A stretch of 18,021 bases of DNA from an uncultured Eubacteriaceae bacterium (GTDB lineage: Bacteria; Bacillota; Clostridia; Lachnospirales; CAG-274): contig CALIRN010000048.1 in assembly GCA_938042265.1 (NCBI GenBank), positions 1 to 18,021 on the forward strand. The letters are read 5' to 3'. The notes beneath the pieces are model-generated. The model saw only the letters and a list, made by a program, of their open reading frames with translations. It was not told where the DNA came from and did not search any database. Shown piece after piece: positions 8,188 through 14,381 of this stretch. Within the stretch, counting starts at the first letter, position 1, and each line of letters opens with the position of its first letter. The position numbers and the translations under genes are program-made.

Positions 8188-8211
8188 AAAAACTGACAAT
8201 CGGCGGTTTTT
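8188..8211 (+). terminator. Possible weak terminator after the LRR gene
   Basis: AAAAACTG (8188-8195) pairs with CGGTTTTT (8204-8211) with one G-T wobble and an 8-nt loop. It is mostly A-U, and its T run is part of the stem, so efficiency is doubtful. Confidence 0.35.
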
Positions 8212-8222
8212 ACTGTATTTAT

Positions 8223-8307
8223 AATTTAACTGACTAAGTAAGCCCTGGCCTTTATAAGCGGAGGGGACCTACTGTTAAATTTAGCAGGATTATAAAATTC
8301 TGCTAAA
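8223..8307. other. Two adjacent inverted repeats, possible structured RNA or small element
   Basis: An outer perfect 8-bp pair, AATTTAAC (8223-8230) with GTTAAATT (8274-8281), encloses a second pair AGTA/TACT (8237-8240 with 8270-8273) and a GCCC/GGGG pairing. It is followed almost at once by a perfect 8-bp hairpin TTTAGCAG/CTGCTAAA (8280-8287 with 8300-8307, 12-nt loop). No T run follows on the + strand. TATAAT at 8220-8225 overlaps the left edge but has no well-spaced -35. I do not match it to a known riboswitch. The strand is undetermined. Confidence 0.4.
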
Positions 8308-8378
8308 CTAAAATACTTAAAAATAATCCGTCGGTTACTAGTATGCAGCGTAAGTAGAGTACGAGTATGATTGACTTG

Positions 8379-8387
8379 TGCTATAAT
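8379..8387 (+). promoter_or_regulatory. Extended -10 promoter of the dockerin protein gene
   Basis: TGCTATAAT is a perfect extended -10 element, about 30 bases before the ATG at 8418. No good -35 lies at 16-18 bases (TTGACT at 8371 is too close), which fits an extended -10 promoter or one needing an activator. Confidence 0.6.
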
Positions 8388-8417
8388 TAAAAAACATAAA
8401 TAGAAAGAGGGATTGCA

Positions 8418-10196
8418 ATGAAAAAAACAGGTTTATTTTTAGGCGGTGTGCTGCTTTTCGGTATGCTTTGTACCGCACAGGTAAGTGCAAAGGTACCTGT
8501 TGAAAATGTTGAACTGGTGGGCGATACAGGCTTTGTTGCAAAGGTAAGGGAGCTTGACAGCAGTACGGAAGCTTCAAGGGCGCTTTATGTATCTCCAACA
8601 GGCAGTGACAGCAATGAGGGAAGCGAAACTGCTCCCTTTAAAACAATAAATGCCGCACTTGACAGTGCTACAGCGGGTACAACCGTATATGTAAGAGAAG
8701 GCATCTATACGGAAAATGTTTATTTTCCCGAAAACGGTAGGGCAGATGCATATATAACCCTTACCAATTATCCTGGTGAAAGTCCCGTTATAAAGGGCAC
8801 CGGTAAAAACGATAAGGCGATAATTGAGCTTGACGGACATGATTATATACATATTGAAGGTCTTGAGCTGTGTGATTATTCGGCAAAGTGGTGTTATGGC
8901 ATAATATTTGCAGGCGGCGAAAATCACATTATTATCAGGAATAATAAAATACACAATATTAAATGCTCCAAGCCGAATGACCCTGATAACAGCGGCGCAA
9001 ATGCCATACTGCTTTTTGGAGAAACCAAGGAGCCTATAAGCAATGTTTATATTGCCGATAATGAAATTTATGATCTCGTTACGGGATGGTGCGAGGCATT
9101 GTCCGTTACCGCAAACTGCGAGTACGTCAATGTAATAAACAATACCGTTGACAGTTCCACAAATATAGGCATTGATTTTTACGGCAACAATGCAGACGGA
9201 TATTGTCCGGTAGAGGAGCTTAATCAGCCAAGATACTGCATTGCAGCGGGCAATGAGGTGTCAAACTGTGTCTGCTCCTATGCAACCTGCTACGGTCTGT
9301 ATGTGGACGGCGCAAGGGATATTGTGCTTGAAAACAATATTTCACATAATAACCAGGGCGGAATTGAAATAGGCTCAGAGGAAAGAAATGAAAATTATCC
9401 CGTAAATAATATTATTGTAAGAAATAATCTTATTTATGATAATACGGAAAACGGAATAACCGTAGGCGGTTGGAATGACGGCAGCAGTGCAGGAGATGCT
9501 CTTTCGGGAGTGGTTTATGGTACAAAGGTTTATAACAATACTATTGTAAACAATGCAAAGACAGGGGCAGGTCAACTCCATATAGCAATGGTAAACGGTC
9601 TTGACGTAAGGAATAATATATTCAGTTCCGATGCAGATACACCTCTTGTGGCTAGTGATGTTGCTAAGACTGAGATTAATAACCTTACCTTTAAGAATAA
9701 CCTCTATTATTCTTCAACAAATACACAGGATAATGTAAGCTTTGAATTAATGGAGGATAACCAGACGGGAATGGCCCAATGGGGTGCCTTGACAGGGGAA
9801 AACGGCAGCTTTGCTGACCCTGTATTGACTGCCGATTATAAAATCGGTGAGGGCTCACCTGCGATAAATGCCGGTGACAGTACTGCAGAGTGCGGCAAAT
9901 ATGACCTTGATAACAATACCAGAGTTGTAAATATTGTTGATATCGGTGCTTATGAATATCAGGGAAAGGGTACACCTGTTATAAGAGATCCTAATCAGCT
10001 TATGGGTGACGCCGATAATTCGGGTCTGCTCACTGCAAATGATGCGGCGGCTATACTTAAAAAAACACTGGATAGCAGCTTTATAACAGAGCTTGAAAAG
10101 GCAGTTTTAAACGGAGAAATTTATCTGGATGTAAATGAGGATAACAAAATAACCGCGGATGATGCCGCAATGGTTTTGTCAAGAGTATTAAGTTAA
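8418..10196 (+). CDS. Secreted right-handed beta-helix protein (pectate-lyase-like) with C-terminal type I dockerin
   Basis: This 592-residue exported protein has a signal peptide at about 1-24 (hydrophobic LFLGGVLLFGML, ending VSA). A parallel beta-helix region runs from about 55 to 515. It opens with ALYVSPTGSDSNEG...PFKTINAAL, the typical start of polysaccharide lyase family 9-like and DUF1565 helices, and continues with many short N-x-I/V-x-N-N repeats such as IIIRNNKIHNI and IIVRNNLIYDN. The fold and opening suggest cleavage or binding of pectic or other acidic polysaccharide, but catalytic residues cannot be confirmed by eye. Residues 530-592 form a dockerin with two calcium loops, DADNSGLLTAND and DVNEDNKITADD, each followed by a hydrophobic helix. 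A dockerin implies docking to a cohesin, so a cellulosome-like or surface complex is likely elsewhere in the genome. GAGGG precedes the ATG. Confidence 0.92.
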   Translation: MKKTGLFLGGVLLFGMLCTAQVSAKVPVENVELVGDTGFVAKVRELDSSTEASRALYVSPTGSDSNEGSETAPFKTINAALDSATAGTTVYVREGIYTENVYFPENGRADAYITLTNYPGESPVIKGTGKNDKAIIELDGHDYIHIEGLELCDYSAKWCYGIIFAGGENHIIIRNNKIHNIKCSKPNDPDNSGANAILLFGETKEPISNVYIADNEIYDLVTGWCEALSVTANCEYVNVINNTVDSSTNIGIDFYGNNADGYCPVEELNQPRYCIAAGNEVSNCVCSYATCYGLYVDGARDIVLENNISHNNQGGIEIGSEERNENYPVNNIIVRNNLIYDNTENGITVGGWNDGSSAGDALSGVVYGTKVYNNTIVNNAKTGAGQLHIAMVNGLDVRNNIFSSDADTPLVASDVAKTEINNLTFKNNLYYSSTNTQDNVSFELMEDNQTGMAQWGALTGENGSFADPVLTADYKIGEGSPAINAGDSTAECGKYDLDNNTRVVNIVDIGAYEYQGKGTPVIRDPNQLMGDADNSGLLTANDAAAILKKTLDSSFITELEKAVLNGEIYLDVNEDNKITADDAAMVLSRVLS

Positions 10197-10223
10197 TATA
10201 CTGATTTGCCATAAGTAATGTTT

Positions 10224-10243
10224 ATCGGAACCTGCATTCCGAT
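10224..10243 (+). terminator. Hairpin after the dockerin gene, possible terminator
   Basis: ATCGGAA (10224-10230) pairs perfectly with TTCCGAT (10237-10243) around a 6-nt loop. A T-rich stretch (CTTGTTTTTCTTG) starts about eight bases later, which is further away than is ideal for an intrinsic terminator. Another weak 6-bp pair, TTGAAG/CTTCAA, lies downstream before the shared terminator at 10380. Confidence 0.4.
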
Positions 10244-10379
10244 TGCTGTGCTTGTTTTTCTTGTACAGCGTCCTGCTTTGAAGGGCAATATTATGCTTCA
10301 ACTGGTATGTCGGTAACCTATAATCGCATCCCAATAAAATGAGTTTTTATTTGTCTTGCTTCGCATAGGTTATAATAAA

Positions 10380-10409
10380 GGCTGTGCAAAAACTGCACAG
10401 CCGTATTTT
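10380..10409. terminator. Terminator between the dockerin gene and the nitronate monooxygenase gene
   Basis: GGCTGTGC (10380-10387) and GCACAGCC (10395-10402) form a perfect 8-bp stem with a 7-nt loop. On the + strand it is followed by GTATTTTTT, and on the - strand by TTTATTATA. It sits 7 bases beyond the - strand stop at 10410, so it probably ends transcription from that gene and also blocks readthrough from the + strand. Confidence 0.8.
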
Positions 10410-11459
10410 TTATCCTATAAGTTCATCAAATATTTCCTTAACGGTTGTAATTTTATCAATACGGTAGGCGTTTTCACCGCAGAAAAGCAGTGCGTTGTCA
10501 GTATCGCCGTTTGCAGCCTTAAAAAGTGCCTGAGAAATACAGTAAGGTATCTCCTTTGGATTGCACCTTGCAAGGCAACCGTAACATTTTTCAATAGGGT
10601 CTTTATCTGTTTCGGTACGTCGGATGAAGTCATTTCTTATGGCTCTGCCGGGCATACCGACAGGGCTTTTTACAATCTGTATATCCTCTTTTTTTGCATT
10701 AATGTATGCCATTTTAAAGTTTATATCCGCATCACATTCTTCAGTGGCAACAAAACGTGTAGCCATCTGTACACCGGCAAGACCAAGTGACATAAAATGG
10801 TTAATATCATCCCTTGTATAAACACCGCCACCGAAGATTACGGGGATTTTTTTATCGTATTTAGCTTCAAATTCGGCAACAACCTGCAGTATTCTGCCTA
10901 TTTCCTCATCCATCATTTCATCTGTATAGCCCGTAATCTCGTCTGCCTTAAAGCCTAAATGACCGCCTGCCTTGGGTCCTTCGATAACCACCATATCCGC
11001 AGTTACGCCCTCCTGCTTTGCCCAACGGTTTAAAATTACCTTTGCCGCCTTTGCAGAGGATACAATTGGTGCCAGCTTGACATTGCTGCCTGCAGCAATT
11101 TTAGGTAAATCCATAGGCAGACCTGCTCCCGAGATAATAATGTCCGCGCCTGCATCTATTGCACAGCGTACAAAGTCCTCATAGCCCTTCATGGCAACCA
11201 TAATATTTACACCTATTATACCGCCCTCTGCCTGTTCCTTGGCAAGCTTTATTTCCTTGGCAAGGGCACGCATATTTGCTTCTCTTACATTGCCGGCAAA
11301 GTCTGCTTCCCTGAAGCCCGGCTGTGCGGCGGATATAACACCTATACCACCCTGTCTTGCAACGGCAGAGGCAAGGCGGTGCATACTTATGCCTACCCCC
11401 ATGCCTCCCTGAACAATAGGTACTCTTGCCGTAATATTTCCAATGACTAATTCCTTCAT
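10410..11459 (-). CDS. Nitronate monooxygenase / FabK-like FMN oxidoreductase
   Basis: This 349-residue TIM-barrel flavoprotein belongs to the 2-nitropropane dioxygenase family, which includes nitronate monooxygenases and the enoyl-ACP reductase FabK. Family marks are the N-terminal PIVQGGMGVGIS, ISGAGLP at 110-115, AGGHLGF with H167 (the position of the family's catalytic histidine), and the FMN-phosphate loop VIFGGGVYTRDD followed by GVQMATRFVATEE. A C-terminal cluster C292-x2-C295-x3-C299-x7-C307 (in KCYGCLARCNPKEIPYC) may bind metal or form disulfides. I recall similar clusters in clostridial members but cannot verify this. No fatty-acid synthesis genes are adjacent, so FabK function is not supported by context, and nitronate detoxification or a general flavin reductase role is as likely. 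GGGAG precedes the ATG. The gene is divergent from the DUF1836 operon. Confidence 0.9.
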   Translation of the reverse strand: MKELVIGNITARVPIVQGGMGVGISMHRLASAVARQGGIGVISAAQPGFREADFAGNVREANMRALAKEIKLAKEQAEGGIIGVNIMVAMKGYEDFVRCAIDAGADIIISGAGLPMDLPKIAAGSNVKLAPIVSSAKAAKVILNRWAKQEGVTADMVVIEGPKAGGHLGFKADEITGYTDEMMDEEIGRILQVVAEFEAKYDKKIPVIFGGGVYTRDDINHFMSLGLAGVQMATRFVATEECDADINFKMAYINAKKEDIQIVKSPVGMPGRAIRNDFIRRTETDKDPIEKCYGCLARCNPKEIPYCISQALFKAANGDTDNALLFCGENAYRIDKITTVKEIFDELIG

Positions 11460-11508
11460 AATAATGTTCTCCCGTTATATATAGATAGTAATAGTCTGAT
11501 TTTAAAAG

Positions 11509-11523
11509 TTTATGTGACAAAAA
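11509..11523 (+). repeat. 15-bp motif TTTATGTGACAAAAA, copy 1
   Basis: This copy lies 50 bases upstream of the nitronate monooxygenase start. It is identical to copy 2 at 11687-11701 and in the same orientation. Both copies are preceded by TCTGATTTTA (11495-11504 and 11670-11679), with a spacer of 4 and 7 bases respectively. Confidence 0.75.
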
Positions 11524-11532
11524 CCGCAGGAT

Positions 11533-11549
11533 GTAGTTTTAAAAACTAC
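11533..11549. promoter_or_regulatory. Perfect palindrome in the divergent control region
   Basis: GTAGTTTT-A-AAAACTAC is a perfect 8+8 inverted repeat around one base, flanked further out by CGCA (11525-11528) and TGCG (11550-11553). It lies upstream of both divergent genes and resembles a dimeric repressor site. As RNA on either strand it would form a hairpin with almost no loop, so a DNA operator is more plausible. Confidence 0.5.
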
Positions 11550-11649
11550 TTGCGATAAAGTTATATTACCACATTACAATTCAAAATACAAGCTCTTGTT
11601 GTAAATTTTATGAAATTTTAATATTTATATTTAATTTTGCTGTTTTGTA

Positions 11650-11658
11650 TGTTATACT
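11650..11658 (+). promoter_or_regulatory. Promoter of the DUF1836-ApbE operon
   Basis: TGTTATACT is an extended -10 element (TG, one base, TATACT), with only a poor -35 (TTTAAT) 17 bases upstream. The transcript would begin near 11665, so motif copy 2 would lie in the leader. Confidence 0.5.
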
Positions 11659-11686
11659 TAAAGCAGGTATCTGATTTTATTAAGAT

Positions 11687-11701
11687 TTTATGTGACAAAA
11701 A
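11687..11701 (+). repeat. 15-bp motif TTTATGTGACAAAAA, copy 2
   Basis: This second identical copy lies 27 bases before the DUF1836 ATG and downstream of the likely -10 box. A repressor bound here would act as a roadblock, giving autoregulation. Confidence 0.75.
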
Positions 11702-11728
11702 AATCTTACTGAGTATTTGGAGGCTTAT

Positions 11729-12271
11729 ATGGAAAAGGATGAAATTAAAGCCATTTTTGATGAGCTTGTAAATTTTAAAATAATAAATATATCGCAGATA
11801 CCGGATATTGACCTGTATATGGATCAGGTTACAACCTTTGTTGAGGACAGGCTTGGAGTTTACAGACGCAATGAGGACGACAAGCTGCTTACCAAAACAA
11901 TGATTAACAATTATACAAAGGAAGGGCTTATTGCGCCTCCCGTCAAAAAGAAATATTCAAGAGAGCATATTATTAGGTTAATAATGATTTATCATCTTAA
12001 AACCACCCTGTCCATTGCTGATATAGGTGCGCTGCTTAAGGCTGTTCCTCAGGAGCGTAGTCTTGAGGTATATGATGGTTTTGTTAAGCTTCAGGAGACG
12101 GAAAGGAATATTGCGCGTGACAGCTTAAGGGAAAGCATTGACACAATAGCGGTGCATACGGAGGATGATAAGGAAACGGCGGTAATGACCATACTTATGC
12201 TTGTGCTTGAGGCAAACTGCCGCAGACAACTGGCGGAAAAGCTGATTGACAAATATTTTAAGGAGCAGTAG
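11729..12271 (+). CDS. DUF1836 family protein, probable MerR-like DNA-binding regulator
   Basis: This 180-residue cytosolic protein belongs to the DUF1836 family found mainly in Bacillota. It has the family core: NEDDKLLTKTMINNYTKEGLI, then PPVKKKYSREHIIRLIMIYHLKTTLSIADIGALL. This region resembles the winged HTH of MerR proteins, in which a Y-R/S-x-x-x-I/L pattern follows the recognition helix. The C-terminal third is helical and probably dimerises. The ATG at 11729 follows GGAGG by five bases, while a TTG in the same frame at 11717 lies upstream of that ribosome site. It is the first gene of an operon and only one base separates its stop from the next ATG. A role as local regulator is inferred from this position and from the repeated motif in its leader. 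Confidence 0.8.
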   Translation: MEKDEIKAIFDELVNFKIINISQIPDIDLYMDQVTTFVEDRLGVYRRNEDDKLLTKTMINNYTKEGLIAPPVKKKYSREHIIRLIMIYHLKTTLSIADIGALLKAVPQERSLEVYDGFVKLQETERNIARDSLRESIDTIAVHTEDDKETAVMTILMLVLEANCRRQLAEKLIDKYFKEQ

Positions 12272-12272
12272 C

Positions 12273-12644
12273 ATGGGTGAAAGAAGGTTTGCTTCATTAA
12301 AGGATTTTATACCTGTTATAATAATTATGCTGCTTGCATTGGGAGCGTATTTTATTTTTACCTGTGGAGAAAACGGAAATTATGCGGAAATTATCTCAGA
12401 CAACACAATAATAAAAAGAGTGGATTTGTCGGAGGAGGGAGAGTTTGTACTGGAGGGTTATAAGGGTGTTGTCTTTTCGGTTAAGGAGGGGGCAATAGCC
12501 TTTATTTCTTCCGATTGTCCGGATAAAATATGTGTGCGTACAGGATATATTAAAAACAGGGGACAAAGTGCTGTTTGTCTGCCTAACCGACTGACGGTGA
12601 GAATTGTCGGCGGTGATGAGGATATTGATGTTTATGTAAGATAA
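12273..12644 (+). CDS. Membrane-anchored NusG domain II (EetA-like) protein
   Basis: This 123-residue protein has one N-terminal membrane segment at about 12-30 (FIPVIIIMLLALGAYFIF). An exported NusG_II domain follows, with the signature ISSDCPDKICVRTGYI at 79-93 and SAVCLPNRLTVRI at 99-111. Three exported cysteines are conserved in type: C82 and C87 plus C102. Despite the name, the family is unrelated in function to transcription factor NusG. As I recall, this Pfam family includes EetA of the Listeria flavin-based extracellular electron transfer locus, and the next two genes fit that set. AGGAG lies seven bases before the ATG at 12273. An in-frame ATG at 12246 would overlap the previous gene more and has no ribosome site. 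Confidence 0.8.
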   Translation: MGERRFASLKDFIPVIIIMLLALGAYFIFTCGENGNYAEIISDNTIIKRVDLSEEGEFVLEGYKGVVFSVKEGAIAFISSDCPDKICVRTGYIKNRGQSAVCLPNRLTVRIVGGDEDIDVYVR

Positions 12645-12680
12645 ATACTGATTTATCTGGTTATATGGGAGTGATTTTTA

Positions 12681-13190
12681 TTGAGTAAGGCCCGGTATAT
12701 AACAAATCTTGCCATGCTTTTTGCGGTAGCGCTTGTGCTTTCGTTTATGGAGGGGCTGTTGCCGCCGCTGCCCTATTTACCCCCCGGTTTTAAGCTTGGG
12801 CTTTCAAATATTGCAACAATGTATGCATTGTTTTTTATGGGCAGGGGCAGGGCATTTACGATAGCGGTTTTAAAGGCGGGCTTTGTGTTTGCCGTAAGAG
12901 GTGCAACATCGGGTATATTAAGCCTGTCGGGCGGTATTGCGTCTGTTTGCGTTATGATTTTGCTGACAGCGGCATTTAAGGATAGAATTTCATACCTTCT
13001 GCTGAGTATTTTCGGTGCAATCTTTCATAATCTGGGGCAGCTTGCGGTACTTACGCTTATAATGCTTAACGGTTATGCGCTTTGGTATACTCCCGTGCTT
13101 CTTGTGGCAGGTGTAATAATGGGCAGTGTTACAGGCTCGCTTTTAAAGGTGGTTATGCCTGCATTCAAACGTATATCGGGAGGTATGTGA
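12681..13190 (+). CDS. Gx transporter / heptaprenyl diphosphate synthase component I-like membrane protein (EetB-like)
   Basis: This 169-residue polytopic membrane protein has about five or six hydrophobic segments (roughly 7-25, 45-72, 78-98, 104-126 and 136-160). The conserved PGFKLGLSNIATMYALFFMG block near 35-54 is diagnostic of the Hpre_diP_synt_I (Gx transporter) family. The family resembles the substrate-binding S component of ECF transporters, so the old prenyl-synthase name is probably misleading. I infer a role in moving or positioning a flavin- or quinone-type cofactor at the membrane. The start is TTG at 12681, with GGGAG nine bases upstream; no in-frame ATG precedes it. Its stop TGA shares one base with the ATG of the downstream flavin transferase gene, which supports coupling. 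Confidence 0.82.
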   Translation: MSKARYITNLAMLFAVALVLSFMEGLLPPLPYLPPGFKLGLSNIATMYALFFMGRGRAFTIAVLKAGFVFAVRGATSGILSLSGGIASVCVMILLTAAFKDRISYLLLSIFGAIFHNLGQLAVLTLIMLNGYALWYTPVLLVAGVIMGSVTGSLLKVVMPAFKRISGGM

Positions 13191-14215
13191 TGAAAAAAAC
13201 TATGGTGATATTGTCTCTTATAATTGCTGTAGCTGCGGTTATATGCTTTAAAGTGCTTAGTCCGCAAAGGTATGAAACCTCCTTTTATGATGTTTTTGAT
13301 ACATATTCAACCCTTACAATATATACTGATAGCAGTAAAAAGGCGCAGGAGGCGGCAGACGGAGTACATGATGAGCTTGTGCGGCTTAACAGGCTGTATG
13401 ACAGGTATAACAACTACAAGGGAGTAAATAACCTGAAGACGGTAAATGATAACGCAGGTATTGCTCCCGTAATGGTTGATAAGGAGCTGATGGAGCTGCT
13501 GAAATTTTCTGCAGATGCATATGCAGCTACCGATGGTACGGTAAACCCGGCTATGGGCGGAGTGCTGAAAATATGGCATAATCACAGGGAGGAAGCACTG
13601 GAAAATCCCGAAAATGCCTCTCTGCCTTCCATTGAGGAGCTTAAACTGGCAGATGAGCATACGGATATGTCAGCGTTAGTATTGGATAGTGAAAAGGGGA
13701 CAGCTTATATTGCCGATAAAAATATGAGCTTGGACGTGGGTGCTGTTGCAAAGGGCTTTGCGGCGGATAAAGCAATTGAGTATCTTAAGGAAAACGGTAT
13801 TGATTGTGCAATGCTTAATCTGGGCGGCAATGTTTCGGTAACGGGTACACCGAGGCGTGGTAAGCTATGGAATATAGGCGTTAAAAATCCGGAGGATAAT
13901 TACGGCAGCAGTGCGGTTGTAAGTATTACAGACCGGTCTGTCGTAACGAGCGGTGATTATCAGCGCTATTTTGAGGTTGAGGGCAAACGCTATAACCATA
14001 TTATTGACGGCAAAACACTAATGCCTGCACAGCGGTATACCTCGGTTACAATAGTGGCTGACAGCTCCGCAGCGGCGGATATGCTGTCAACGGCACTTTT
14101 TATCCTGCCTGAGAAGGAGGGAGATGCTCTTGCGTCAAAATATAATGCGAAGGTATGCCGTATTTACAGTGATGGTACCATAGCTGCTGACGATATATTT
14201 GAAACAGGCGGTTAA
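13190..14215 (+). CDS. apbE: FAD:protein FMN transferase (ApbE/FmnB family)
   Basis: ApbE enzymes attach FMN covalently to Thr or Ser of extracytoplasmic proteins, using FAD. From the ATG at 13190 (GGGAGG upstream, overlapping the previous stop) it has 341 residues. Residues 5-24 form a membrane anchor or signal without a proper lipobox, so the catalytic domain is outside the cell. Motifs are LDVGAVAKGFAADKA at 181-195, NLGGNVSVTG at 210-219, SGDYQRYFEVEGKRYNHIID at 254-273, and the metal-binding pair D297/T301 in ADMLSTALFIL. The usual HIIDPxTGxP is here HIIDGKTLMPA, so the Pro and the Gly of TG are changed. The flavinylated partner (a protein with D-x-x-S/T-G-A-T) is not in the window. It is the last gene of the operon, and no clear terminator follows. 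Confidence 0.93.
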   Translation: MKKTMVILSLIIAVAAVICFKVLSPQRYETSFYDVFDTYSTLTIYTDSSKKAQEAADGVHDELVRLNRLYDRYNNYKGVNNLKTVNDNAGIAPVMVDKELMELLKFSADAYAATDGTVNPAMGGVLKIWHNHREEALENPENASLPSIEELKLADEHTDMSALVLDSEKGTAYIADKNMSLDVGAVAKGFAADKAIEYLKENGIDCAMLNLGGNVSVTGTPRRGKLWNIGVKNPEDNYGSSAVVSITDRSVVTSGDYQRYFEVEGKRYNHIIDGKTLMPAQRYTSVTIVADSSAAADMLSTALFILPEKEGDALASKYNAKVCRIYSDGTIAADDIFETGG

Positions 14216-14307
14216 AAATTTAGTATGGAGTAAATTATGCCCGATTTTAACGAAAATTTAACTTCCAAACGAAATATAAGGCAAATATACGTTTACATCT
14301 TACAAAA

Positions 14308-14350
14308 TTTACAATTTGTTCATATTTCGTTCATAATTTAGCTTTATAAT
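14308..14350 (+). promoter_or_regulatory. Promoter of the lipoprotein pair with 11-bp-period activator repeats
   Basis: TTTACA (14308), TTCATA (14319) and TTCATA (14330) are spaced by five bases each, giving a strict 11-bp period. The last ends nine bases before a perfect TATAAT at 14345-14350. No normal -35 is present; the repeats cover its place. This is the layout of promoters activated by OmpR/PhoB-family response regulators, such as PhoP boxes in Bacillus. Transcription would begin near 14357. Confidence 0.6.
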
Positions 14351-14359
14351 CAACCATTA

Positions 14360-14381
14360 GGAGAGTATATGAAGACTCTCC
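14360..14381 (+). promoter_or_regulatory. 5'-terminal hairpin covering a ribosome binding site
   Basis: GGAGAGT (14360-14366) pairs perfectly with ACTCTCC (14375-14381) around an 8-nt loop. The stem contains the AGGAG ribosome site of the leader ORF, and the loop holds its ATG (14369). It would form at the very start of the transcript. It could control translation of the leader, protect the mRNA end, or both. Confidence 0.65.

Noticed and set aside
8223..8307. Known riboswitch (c-di-GMP, c-di-AMP, guanidine, manganese types)
   Set aside because: None of the conserved core sequences I know for these classes could be found on either strand.
10315..10372. Inverted pair TAACCTAT/ATAGGTTA near the 10380 terminator, possible small element end
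   Set aside because: Only eight bases match, there are no target-site duplications and no transposase is nearby. Chance pairing in AT-rich DNA is likely.
14237..14341. 34-codon plus-strand ORF after apbE with GGAG six bases before its ATG
   Set aside because: It runs straight through the three-hexamer repeat and ends just before the -10 box. The sequence is better explained as control DNA, and the Ile/Asn/Tyr-rich translation looks non-coding.
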